NCBI GenBank assembly: GCA_937897495.1
Contig: CALCBL010000616.1
Span: 1 to 6,955 of the forward strand
Length of the DNA stretch: 6,955 bases
Source: an uncultured Burkholderiales bacterium
GTDB lineage: Bacteria; Pseudomonadota; Gammaproteobacteria; Burkholderiales; Burkholderiaceae_C
Reading direction: 5' to 3'
The notes below the pieces were generated by a model. It had not been told where the DNA came from, did no database searches, and saw nothing but the letters and a program-made list of their open reading frames with translations. Below are positions 1 to 6,083 of the stretch, piece after piece (position 1 is the first letter of the stretch; each line of letters starts with the position of its first letter). A program made the translations under genes and the position numbers.

Positions 1-726
1 CCCGAGTGCCACAAAGACAGTTAACTGAGGTGGCGTTTCTAGCAAGGTCACCAAGCCCCAAACACCAAGGGGCCAAACAATGACAACGGCAGTTTCGGCC
101 AAGGCTTTTAAAACACGGGGCCATTCAAACTTCACATCTGCGCCCCAATTGTTTTTGTGCGCAAAGTAAGCCACGGTGACCATCATGAGGAAGGCCATCA
201 AGATACCCGGCAAGATGCCCGCCAAAAACAGTGAGCCCACCGACACGTTGGCCATCATGCCGTAAATCACAAAGGGCAAACTGGGTGGAATGATGGGACC
301 TAAGGTGGCAGAAGCCGCTGTCACCCCCACCGCAAATTCGGTGCTGTAGCCGTGGTCTTTCATGGCCTTGATTTCAATGGTGCCCAAACCGGCCGCGTCG
401 GCAATGGCGGTGCCGCTCATGCCGGCAAACACCACCGAGCCCACTACGTTCACATGGCCCAAGCCACCTTTCATCCAACCCACCAAGGCCAAGGCGTAGT
501 TGTAAATGCGGTTGGTAATGCCGGCATTGTTCATGAGGTTGCCGGCCAAAATAAAGAAGGGCACAGCCAACAAGGGGAAGCTGTCGATGCCAGACACCAT
601 GCGGTGAATAACCACGAAGGGTGGCGAGCTTTGTGTCCAGAATAAATAAATAAGAGAGGCCCCGGCCATGGCAATGGCCACCGGAATGCCGCCACTCATG
701 AGCAACAAGAATAAAATTTTTAACAT
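1..726 (-). CDS. dctM: TRAP transporter large permease subunit, DctM family (3' end cut by window edge)
   Basis: This is the large membrane subunit of a tripartite ATP-independent periplasmic (TRAP) transporter, the part that moves the substrate across the inner membrane using an ion gradient. The frame is open from the ATG at 726 to the left edge, giving the first 242 residues of a protein that is usually about 425-430 long. Family hallmarks are visible: a hydrophobic start with GIPVAIAMAG (13-22), PLLAVPFFILAGNLMNNAGI (51-70), HVNVVGSVVFAGMSGTAIAD (91-110), then GPIIPPSLPFVIYG (143-156) and ANVSVGSLFLAGILPG (159-174). At least five hydrophobic segments can be seen. It starts 31 bases after the dctQ stop with only a weak GAAAGA ribosome site, and no other ATG lies upstream in frame before the dctQ stop. 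Family assignment is very secure; the substrate cannot be read from this subunit. Confidence 0.96.
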   Translation of the reverse strand, partial: MLKILFLLLMSGGIPVAIAMAGASLIYLFWTQSSPPFVVIHRMVSGIDSFPLLAVPFFILAGNLMNNAGITNRIYNYALALVGWMKGGLGHVNVVGSVVFAGMSGTAIADAAGLGTIEIKAMKDHGYSTEFAVGVTAASATLGPIIPPSLPFVIYGMMANVSVGSLFLAGILPGILMAFLMMVTVAYFAHKNNWGADVKFEWPRVLKALAETAVVIVWPLGVWGLVTLLETPPQLTVFVALG

Positions 727-757
727 GTCTTTTCTTTCAGGCGTCGAAATGAAGCGA

Positions 758-1333
758 TTAACGATCTGTCATTTCTGACTCGGGGCGCTGCAACACGGTA
801 TAGCCACGTTGCCAATGAATTTTCATGACCCAGATGGCGCGCAAAAACATGGCAGCAAAGCCAGCCATGACCACGCCGTAAACCAAATTCATGGGCAAAT
901 CAATGATGGTCATTTTGTAAGTGCCCAGCTTTTCCATCATTTGCCCAGTTAGCACAGTGGCCGCACCAAAAAATGCGATGCGCATGATATCGACCAAATG
1001 GTTCATGAACTTAGACAACCAGGCGGGCATGAATTTGTAGAAAAAATCCACTTGAATGTGATTGTTCTTGGCCACACCAATGGTGGCGCCCGTAAAGACA
1101 ACGGCAATCAAAAGATAACGTGCAATTTCTTCGGTCCAAGACGCAGAGTTGTTCAGCACGTAGCGTGTAAAAAACTGATAGAACACGGTTGCACCTAGCA
1201 ACCAAAAGAATCCCAAGGCCACCCAAGCCTCAACAGGGGTACCAGACAAATCGACTTCTTCGTCAACGGCGTGAAACTGCCCATCGTCGCCCATCACTTT
1301 GGGCATGGCGTCTAGGTCGGGGGTGCTGCTCAT
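758..1333 (-). CDS. dctQ: TRAP transporter small permease subunit, DctQ family
   Basis: This is the small four-helix membrane subunit that pairs with DctM in TRAP transporters. The 191-residue product has hydrophobic segments at about 35-56, 70-88, 112-131 and 145-167. The family signature lies between the first two: R57-Y58, then SWTEEIARYLL (65-75) and the following GATIGVAKNNHIQVDFF (82-98), with the conserved Trp, paired Glu and His. The N-terminus is longer than usual: about 34 mostly acidic residues precede the first helix and are probably cytoplasmic. The chosen ATG has a GAGG about 7 bases upstream (1341-1344). It lies between dctP and dctM, as in standard dctPQM clusters, but is separated from dctP by a strong hairpin, so its expression may be lower than that of dctP. 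Confidence 0.95.
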   Translation of the reverse strand: MSSTPDLDAMPKVMGDDGQFHAVDEEVDLSGTPVEAWVALGFFWLLGATVFYQFFTRYVLNNSASWTEEIARYLLIAVVFTGATIGVAKNNHIQVDFFYKFMPAWLSKFMNHLVDIMRIAFFGAATVLTGQMMEKLGTYKMTIIDLPMNLVYGVVMAGFAAMFLRAIWVMKIHWQRGYTVLQRPESEMTDR

Positions 1334-1344
1334 GGAAAATCCTC

Positions 1345-1379
1345 AAAAAGACTTAAAGGTCGAGCCCTGAGGCTCGACC
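1345..1379 (-). terminator. Intercistronic hairpin with T-rich tail between dctP and dctQ (attenuator or 3'-end stabiliser)
   Basis: A perfect 9-base-pair inverted repeat, GGTCGAGCC at 1358-1366 and GGCTCGACC at 1371-1379, encloses a 4-base loop. Read in the direction of transcription (minus strand), the hairpin is followed by TTTAAGTCTTTTT, which resembles an intrinsic terminator with an interrupted T-run. It lies about 50 bases after the dctP stop and 25 bases before the dctQ ATG. The inferred role is partial termination, or protection of the dctP message from 3' decay, so that the binding protein is made in excess over the membrane subunits. The structure is seen directly; the function is inferred. 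Confidence 0.75.
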
Positions 1380-1386
1380 CCTGTGC

Positions 1387-1415
1387 GTGCACCCTTCATT
1401 CAAAGAGAGGTGCAC
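1387..1415. repeat. Second inverted repeat just after dctP
   Basis: GTGCACC at 1387-1393 and GGTGCAC at 1409-1415 can form a 7-base-pair stem with a 15-base loop. It sits between the dctP stop codon and the stronger hairpin at 1358-1379, so the dctP message would carry two stem-loops in tandem. The stem is GC-rich but the loop is long, and there is no T-run directly after it. It could help block 3' exonucleases or may be chance. Confidence 0.45.
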
Positions 1416-1427
1416 TGTTTGAACAAC

Positions 1428-2426
1428 TTACTTAGCGGCTTGAATTTTGTCGAAATCAGCCTTGGTGAAACCCATCGATTCAAGGGGTTTGTTTTTCAAG
1501 ACAGCGTCTTGGAAAGACTTGCGATCAACTTGCACAATTTGAAGACCTTTCTTCTTGAATTCGTCAACCAACTCACCCTCACGAGCTTTGATTTTGGCGG
1601 TTGCGCGCACAGCAGCTTCTTGCGTCACATCTGCGAAAATTTTCTTCTCTGCATCTGAAAGCTTGTTCCAAACATGAGGGGCAATTTGTGTGGTCAAACC
1701 ATCCACAATGTGGCCTGTGAGCATGATGGCCTTTTGGACTTCATAGAACTTCTTGGCTTCAATGGTGGTCAAAGGGTTTTCTTGCGCTTCTACTGTGCCA
1801 TTTTGAAGTGCCAAATAGACCTCAGCAAAAGCGATGGGTGTCGGGTTGGCACCGCAAGACTCGGGCGTAGCGCGGTAGGCTGGCACATCAGGCACGCGAA
1901 TTTTCATTCCCTTCATGCCGGCGCAATTTGTAAAGGCCTTTTGCGCCGTGGTGTGACGCGCACCGTAGTAGGTGTAGGCCGTTACCTGAATGCCAGTTTT
2001 GGCGCGGAACTCATTCACCATCTCTGCAAACACGGGGCTCTTAGAGTAAGCAATGAGGTGGTCGCCATCGCGGAAGATGAAGGGGTAGTAAGCAATGCCA
2101 AAACGCGGATAGGCTCGTGCCGCAAATGACGGACCGCTGATGATCATGTCGACAGTGCCCAAAGTGAGGCCTTGGTTAATGTCGGTTTCTTTGCCTAAGG
2201 TGGAGGCGGGGAAAACTTGAATTTCAAATTTGCCGTTGGTGCGTTTTTTAATTTCATCGGCAGCCCACACAGATTCAGTGTGATAAGCCTCAGAAGTTTC
2301 GTACACGTGCGCCCATTTCAATTTGGTTTGCGCTTGCGCAACGCCGCTGCCCATGGCGCCTAAAAGGCCCAGCGCAATGGCGCTGGCCGTAGCGAGCGAT
2401 TTCAGTGCATTTCGTTTGGTGGTCAT
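1428..2426 (-). CDS. dctP: TRAP transporter periplasmic substrate-binding protein, DctP family
   Basis: This is the secreted receptor that captures an organic acid in the periplasm and delivers it to DctQM. The 332-residue product is of normal family length. It begins with a typical signal peptide (basic MTTKRNALK, a hydrophobic core, then likely cleavage after AQA at residue 32). The family's ligand-binding core is present: MKIRVPDVPAYR (174-185) with R177, the arginine that usually salt-bridges the ligand carboxylate, followed by PIAFAEVYLALQNGTVEAQE (197-216). The start is supported by a strong AAGGAGA ribosome site. It is 46 bases downstream of the regulator gene and may share its transcript. 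The next-door enzymes suggest an aldonate or other sugar acid as ligand; that is inferred from context. The mature protein has exactly two cysteines, C168 and C191, flanking R177. Confidence 0.95.
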   Translation of the reverse strand: MTTKRNALKSLATASAIALGLLGAMGSGVAQAQTKLKWAHVYETSEAYHTESVWAADEIKKRTNGKFEIQVFPASTLGKETDINQGLTLGTVDMIISGPSFAARAYPRFGIAYYPFIFRDGDHLIAYSKSPVFAEMVNEFRAKTGIQVTAYTYYGARHTTAQKAFTNCAGMKGMKIRVPDVPAYRATPESCGANPTPIAFAEVYLALQNGTVEAQENPLTTIEAKKFYEVQKAIMLTGHIVDGLTTQIAPHVWNKLSDAEKKIFADVTQEAAVRATAKIKAREGELVDEFKKKGLQIVQVDRKSFQDAVLKNKPLESMGFTKADFDKIQAAK

Positions 2427-2430
2427 GTTG

Positions 2431-2437
2431 TCTCCTT
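2431..2437 (-). promoter_or_regulatory. Strong ribosome-binding site of dctP
   Basis: On the minus strand this reads AAGGAGA and ends four bases before the dctP ATG. It is the best Shine-Dalgarno match of the minus-strand block, which fits a binding protein needed in high amounts. Confidence 0.8.
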
Positions 2438-2472
2438 GTGGTTAGATAAAATTTTAAGTTGCTGGCGAAAAA

Positions 2473-3195
2473 CTAAGAACGGGAAGGTGCGCTTCGCCAG
2501 CTAGCGCTGAATCTTTTGTGGGCTTGTCGCAAGTGCTTTTGCATGGCTCTGCGGGCGCCTTGTGAGTCTTTTGTGTCAATGGCTTGAAGGACGGTTTCGT
2601 GCTCTGAAATAGCGGCAGCCCACGATGCAGGTGATTCAAAATAATCACCCAAGCGTTCAAACAAGGGGCCTGTTCTGGCCTGCAGGTATTGGTCTAGCGT
2701 GTCAAGCATGACGCTGTTGGCGCAGGCGTTGGCAATGGCCATGTGAAACGCAATGTCATGGTCACGGGGTATGCGACCCGCATTGGCATCTTTTTGCATG
2801 CCTTTGAGGGCCAATTTCATGGCTTTCAGGTCATTGGCTGTGGCGTTTTCTGCAGCCAAGGCCGCCATTTCGGCTTCGATTAGAAAGCGTGCCCGCATGA
2901 CCTCAAGCGGCCCCCATTCAAGCGTTGTGTTGTTGGCGCGGGTTTTTGCATTGCCTCGTTTGCCAAGGGATTTCACGTAAATGCCAGAACCCGTGCGCAC
3001 CTCAATGAGGCCTTCCACTTCCATCGCAATGAGAGCCTCGCGCACCGATGGACGGCTGACCTTCAATTGGGTGGCCAAGTCGCGCTCGGCAGGCAAACGC
3101 GAACCCACTGCAAACTCACCAGACGAAATGAGCGTCTGGATTTGTTTGGCAATTTGGCGGTAAAGCCTTTGAGGTTCGATGGGCCTGTCTGACAT
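2473..3195 (-). CDS. GntR-family transcriptional regulator, FadR subfamily with FCD ligand domain
   Basis: This is a DNA-binding regulator that very probably controls the flanking transport and catabolic genes. The 240-residue protein has an N-terminal GntR winged helix (about 10-75), with LPAERDLATQLKVSRPSVRE (34-53) as the recognition region and the wing GLIEVRTGSGIYV (62-74). The C-terminal half is an all-helical FCD domain. Its usual metal/ligand residues are visible as D147-x3-H151, H199 and H221, so a metal-assisted carboxylate effector is likely. The ATG at 3195 gives the normal short N-terminus but has no clear Shine-Dalgarno. Members of this subfamily bind TGGTnnnACCA-type sites, and exactly such a site lies about 66 bases upstream, between this gene and the divergent enzyme operon. 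Many relatives are repressors released by a pathway intermediate; that mode is inferred here. Confidence 0.93.
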   Translation of the reverse strand: MSDRPIEPQRLYRQIAKQIQTLISSGEFAVGSRLPAERDLATQLKVSRPSVREALIAMEVEGLIEVRTGSGIYVKSLGKRGNAKTRANNTTLEWGPLEVMRARFLIEAEMAALAAENATANDLKAMKLALKGMQKDANAGRIPRDHDIAFHMAIANACANSVMLDTLDQYLQARTGPLFERLGDYFESPASWAAAISEHETVLQAIDTKDSQGARRAMQKHLRQAHKRFSASWRSAPSRS

Positions 3196-3254
3196 GAAAG
3201 CTGTGTGGTTCTGAAGTTGATGGCGGTGAGTTGAATAAGTCAGGGAATACGTGA

Positions 3255-3284
3255 ATTGGACAATTGGTCAGACCAGTTGCACAA
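3255..3284 (-). promoter_or_regulatory. Candidate promoter of the regulator-transporter block, opposing the enzyme promoter
   Basis: On the minus strand, TTGTGC (3279-3284) as -35 and TCCAAT (3255-3260) as -10 have an 18-base spacer that again contains the whole operator. The hexamers are partial matches (3 of 6 and 4 of 6). The two promoters would occupy almost the same 30 bases in opposite directions, each using the other's -10 region as its -35. Start of transcription would be near 3248, about 53 bases before the regulator ATG. Confidence 0.3.
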
Positions 3285-3285
3285 T
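3256..3285 (+). promoter_or_regulatory. Candidate promoter of the enzyme operon, spanning the operator
   Basis: TTGGAC (3256-3261) as -35 and CACAAT (3280-3285) as -10 are separated by 18 bases. Each element is only a partial sigma-70 match (3 of 6 and 4 of 6). The operator fills the spacer, so a bound regulator would block polymerase. Transcription would begin near 3292, giving a leader of about 76 bases before the ATG at 3368. This is weak on sequence alone and is supported mainly by position. Confidence 0.35.
3262..3278. promoter_or_regulatory. FadR-type GntR operator in the divergent control region
   Basis: The sequence AATTGGTCAGACCAGTT is a dyad centred on the A at 3270, with 7 of 8 positions symmetrical in each arm. 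It contains TGGTCAGACCA, which fits the TGGTnnnACCA operator pattern known for FadR/PdhR-type regulators. It lies between a gene for just such a regulator and the divergent enzyme operon, so it is the probable binding site for autoregulation and pathway control. The match is direct; binding is inferred. Confidence 0.8.
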
Positions 3286-3367
3286 CTTCACATGGAACCG
3301 GAGTGAGGGTCAAGACTGTTTTCATCCACATAAACCCGAACTCTTCTCAATCAATTTTTCCGCCCAC

Positions 3368-4486
3368 ATGACTTCTGTCACCATCGATCGCGTTCTCTTG
3401 CGTCAAGTCAACTTGCCGCCGAAGGTTGAGCGCACCGACGCTATTCAATCCTTTGTCATCCAAGAAACGATCTTGCTCACTTTGGTTTGCAGCGATGGCA
3501 TCCAAGCGACCGGCTACGCCTACACCATTGGCACGGGTGGCAGTTCCGTGGTGGCCTTGCTCAAAGACCATTTGGTGCCGCGGTTGTTGGGCAAAAATCC
3601 CGTTCACATTGAAGCCATTTGGAAAGATTTGTTTTTTCACACGCATGCCACGGCAGTGGGTGCCATGACCAGCTTGGCGCTGGCCTGCGTTGACACCGCG
3701 CTGTGGGATTGGCGGGCACAAAGCCAAGCTTTGCCTTTGTGGCAATTGTTGGGCGGCGCCCAAAGCAAAGTGCCGCTTTACACCACCGAGGGCGGTTGGT
3801 TGCAATTGTCACCCGAGGTGTTGGTCGAGCAAACTCTTCAAGCTAAAGCAGACGGCTTCAAAGGCGCCAAAATCAAAATTGGCAGGCCCCACGTCAGCGA
3901 AGATGTGGCCCGGTTGTCGGCTGTGCGTGATGCAGTAGGGCCAGGATTTGAAATCATGACCGATGCTAACCAAGGCTTTCACCGCGCAGAAGTGGTACGC
4001 CGCGCCAAAGCCTTTGACGGGCTTGATTTGGCATGGCTAGAAGAGCCCTTGCCTGCAGAGGACATCAGTGGACACCGACATTTGCGCGAGCACACCAGCA
4101 TTCCAGTCGCGGTGGGGGAATCGATGTACCACCCCATGCAATTTCGCGAGTATTTAGAGCAAGGTGCCTGCAGTGTGGTGCAGCCCGATGTGTCCCGCAT
4201 TGGCGGCATCACACCCTGGATCAAAACGGCCCATTTGGCCGAAACATTTGATGTGCCCGTGTGCCCCCACTTTTTGATGGAATTGCACGTCAGTTTGTGT
4301 GCTGCAGTGCCCAATGCCACCTGGGTGGAATACATTCCTCAATTGGATGACATCACGCACTCGCGTATGAAAGTTGAAGACGGCTTTGCAATTCCGCCGG
4401 ATGCACATGGTTTGGGCATTGATTGGAATTGGGATGCCATTCAAAAACGGCAAAAGATTTATTTGGAGATCAAACATGCGACTTAA
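3368..4486 (+). CDS. Enolase-superfamily enzyme, mandelate racemase subgroup (probable sugar-acid dehydratase)
   Basis: Enzymes of this subgroup abstract the proton alpha to a carboxylate, with Mg2+ stabilising the enediolate, and then dehydrate or racemise. The 372-residue product shows the full set of catalytic residues: K168-x-K170 (AKIKIG), metal ligands D199 (TDANQG), E225 (LEEPL) and E251 (GES), the D274 (QPDVSR) and H301 (CPHFLMELH) pair, and E321. From K168 to E321 the spacing equals that of mandelate racemase and of galactarate/talarate dehydratase. The N-terminal capping domain (about 1-125) is complete. It lacks the length (about 440) expected of FucD-type L-fuconate dehydratase. 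I chose the ATG at 3368 because the family fold starts there; a GTG at 3251 would lie upstream of the likely promoter. No good Shine-Dalgarno precedes 3368. Given the SDR and FAH partners, an aldonate dehydratase is most likely, but the substrate is not determined. Confidence 0.92.
   Translation: MTSVTIDRVLLRQVNLPPKVERTDAIQSFVIQETILLTLVCSDGIQATGYAYTIGTGGSSVVALLKDHLVPRLLGKNPVHIEAIWKDLFFHTHATAVGAMTSLALACVDTALWDWRAQSQALPLWQLLGGAQSKVPLYTTEGGWLQLSPEVLVEQTLQAKADGFKGAKIKIGRPHVSEDVARLSAVRDAVGPGFEIMTDANQGFHRAEVVRRAKAFDGLDLAWLEEPLPAEDISGHRHLREHTSIPVAVGESMYHPMQFREYLEQGACSVVQPDVSRIGGITPWIKTAHLAETFDVPVCPHFLMELHVSLCAAVPNATWVEYIPQLDDITHSRMKVEDGFAIPPDAHGLGIDWNWDAIQKRQKIYLEIKHAT
4465..4468 (+). promoter_or_regulatory. 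Ribosome-binding site that fixes the start of the first SDR
   Basis: GGAG lies 7 bases before the ATG at 4476, inside the last codons of the upstream enzyme gene. It supports this start over the in-frame ATG at 4374, which would add 34 residues that are not SDR-like and lie wholly within the preceding gene. The 11-base overlap of the two genes suggests translational coupling. Confidence 0.8.
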
Positions 4487-5210
4487 AAACAAAAACATTT
4501 TGGTAACTGCTGCGGGCCAAGGCATTGGTCACGCTGCAGTCATGGCCATGGCGGCAGAGGGCGCCACAGTCTGGGCCACCGATGTCAACCCTGAATTGCT
4601 CAAAAGCTATGCAGGCGTTGCCAATGTTCACACAGCCGTACTAGATGTGATGAACAAAGACGACATTCACAAGCAAGTGGCCCTCATTCCGCGCATAGAC
4701 GCGCTGTTCAATTGCGCAGGCGTGGTTCATGGCGGCACCATTTTGCAAGCCACCGACAAAGACTGGGAATTTGCATTCAATCTCAATGCGCGCGCGCAGT
4801 TTTGGATGATTCAAGCCGTGTTGCCTAGAATGCTAGAGCAAGGTGGCGGCAGCATCATCAACATGGCCAGCGTGTGCTCCAGCGTGCGTGGTTTGCCAAA
4901 CAGATTCATTTATGGTGCGTCCAAAGCCGCCGTTATTGGCCTCACCAAAAGCGTGGCTGCAGACTACGTGACCAAGGGCATTCGCTGCAACGCCATTTGC
5001 CCCGGCACTGTAGAAACACCTTCTTTGCATGATCGCATCAATGCAGAAGCCGACCCCGTTCAAGCGCGCAAAAACTTCATTGCCCGCCAACCTATGGGGC
5101 GCTTGGCGCAAGCCCATGAAATTGCGCCCATCATTGTTTTCTTGGCCTCAGACGAAGCCATTTTTGCAACGGGCAACGCTTACATGGTCGATGGCGGCAT
5201 GACCATCTGA
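4476..5210 (+). CDS. Short-chain dehydrogenase/reductase, DHRS6/BDH2-like (candidate 2-keto-3-deoxy-aldonate 4-dehydrogenase)
   Basis: This is a 244-residue classical SDR, almost the same length as human DHRS6 and alignable to it from memory nearly without gaps. The cofactor loop is TAAGQGIG (11-18); D36 at the end of the second strand favours NAD over NADP. The catalytic set is N104, S132, Y146 and K150. Three arginines, R143, R187 and R204, fall at the positions of the arginine cluster that binds the acid substrate in DHRS6 (R144, R188, R205), so a carboxylate-bearing hydroxy acid is the likely substrate. Bacterial relatives next to FAH hydrolases act as 2-keto-3-deoxy-L-fuconate dehydrogenases, and this is the favoured role here. 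It overlaps the preceding dehydratase gene by 11 bases, a sign of coupled translation. The fold is certain; the exact substrate is inferred. Confidence 0.93.
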   Translation: MRLKNKNILVTAAGQGIGHAAVMAMAAEGATVWATDVNPELLKSYAGVANVHTAVLDVMNKDDIHKQVALIPRIDALFNCAGVVHGGTILQATDKDWEFAFNLNARAQFWMIQAVLPRMLEQGGGSIINMASVCSSVRGLPNRFIYGASKAAVIGLTKSVAADYVTKGIRCNAICPGTVETPSLHDRINAEADPVQARKNFIARQPMGRLAQAHEIAPIIVFLASDEAIFATGNAYMVDGGMTI

Positions 5211-5256
5211 TCATTTCGCTAAATCATTTCAACCTCACAACTTCTTCAAAAAATTT

Positions 5257-6006
5257 ATGAACCAATACGACATGAAAGGCCGCCATGCGGTCATCACGGG
5301 CGGCGCAACAGGCTTGGGCTATGCCATCGCAGAGCGTGTGCTGGCCTCAGGCGGCAGCGTCACCTTGTGGGACCGCGATGAGGCCGGCATGGCCAAAGCC
5401 GTTGCCAGTTTGAAGCACCCCGGCTCAGTGCACAGTGTGCAAGTCGATGTGTCGCAACATGCCTCAGTGGTCGCCGCCACGCAGGCTACTTTGAAAATCG
5501 GCCCCGTCGATGCGGTGGTCAACTCCGCTGGCATTACGGGCCCCGTCACGCCAGTGGCCAACTACCCCGTCGATGCATGGCAACAAGTCATGGATGTGAA
5601 CGTCAATGGTGTGTTTTATTGCTGCCGTGAATGGACGCCGCATTTGAAAGAGCGTCCTGCGGGCCGCATCGTCAACATTGCCTCCGTGGCTGGCAAAGAT
5701 GGCAACCCCAATGCCAGCGCTTACAGTGCCAGCAAGGCGGCCGTCATGGCCATCACCAAATCGCTGGGCAAAGAATTGGCCAGCAGCCATGTGCGTGTCA
5801 ACTGCGTCACGCCGGCTGCCGTGAAAACGGCTATTTTTGATCAGATGACGCCTGAGCACATTCAGTTTATGTTGTCTAAAATTCCCATGGGCCGTTTTGG
5901 CACGCCCGAAGAAGTGGCGGCCATGGTCACTTGGCTTTTGACAGAAGATTGCTCCTTCTCAACAGGTGCTGTTTTTGATTTGTCGGGCGGACGCTCTACC
6001 TACTGA
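5257..6006 (+). CDS. Second short-chain dehydrogenase/reductase, FabG-like classical SDR
   Basis: This is a 249-residue classical SDR with a complete active site: TGGATGLG cofactor loop (14-21), D39 at the end of strand two (NAD preference), NSAG (89-92), N115, S143, Y156 and K160, and the C-terminal STGAVFDLSGG (235-245). It is clearly different from the SDR just upstream: it lacks the three-arginine cluster and has its own substrate loop (about 186-215). It begins 46 bases after that gene with no clear Shine-Dalgarno; an alternative in-frame ATG at residue 6 is no better placed. In this operon it could oxidise C4 of the 2-keto-3-deoxy acid, act on the sugar at C1 before lactone formation, or work with its neighbour to invert a hydroxyl centre. 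The sequence does not decide between these. Confidence 0.92.
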   Translation: MNQYDMKGRHAVITGGATGLGYAIAERVLASGGSVTLWDRDEAGMAKAVASLKHPGSVHSVQVDVSQHASVVAATQATLKIGPVDAVVNSAGITGPVTPVANYPVDAWQQVMDVNVNGVFYCCREWTPHLKERPAGRIVNIASVAGKDGNPNASAYSASKAAVMAITKSLGKELASSHVRVNCVTPAAVKTAIFDQMTPEHIQFMLSKIPMGRFGTPEEVAAMVTWLLTEDCSFSTGAVFDLSGGRSTY

Positions 6007-6083
6007 TTCGATTTCGATCACAATCAGATTTTTTCAATGTTGCGAATTGCATCTCTTGCTTAATTTTTACTGAATCATTCATC

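Noticed and set aside
1674..2129. Open frame of 151 codons antisense to dctP.
   Set aside because: It lies wholly within the dctP coding region, which has full family motifs; no ribosome site or domain supports it.
2451..2479. Possible separate dctP promoter on the minus strand (TTCTTA and TAAAAT with 17-base spacing).
   Set aside because: The -10 is good, but the -35 is poor (3 of 6) and the start would leave a leader of only about 16 bases. Not enough to call; a 5'-end map would settle it.
3251..3367. N-terminal extension of the racemase-subgroup enzyme from a GTG at 3251, which has AGGGA nearby.
   Set aside because: The 39 added residues do not resemble the family, and the GTG lies upstream of the candidate promoter and operator, so it would not be on the message.
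5210..5230. ATCATTTC direct repeat between the two SDR genes.
   Set aside because: Only eight bases, present twice, with no target-site or recombination context.
5464..5859. Open frame of 131 codons antisense to the second SDR gene.
   Set aside because: Shadow of a well-supported SDR gene; the peptide is not recognisable.
6004..6034. TGATT/AATCA inverted repeat followed by a T-run after the second SDR gene.
   Set aside because: The stem is only five AT-rich pairs with a 13-base loop, too weak to call a terminator, and the FAH gene downstream fits the same operon.
6071..6081. TGAATCATTCA palindrome just before the FAH gene ribosome site.
   Set aside because: Short, AT-rich and unlike the operator at 3262-3278; can arise by chance in AT-rich spacer.
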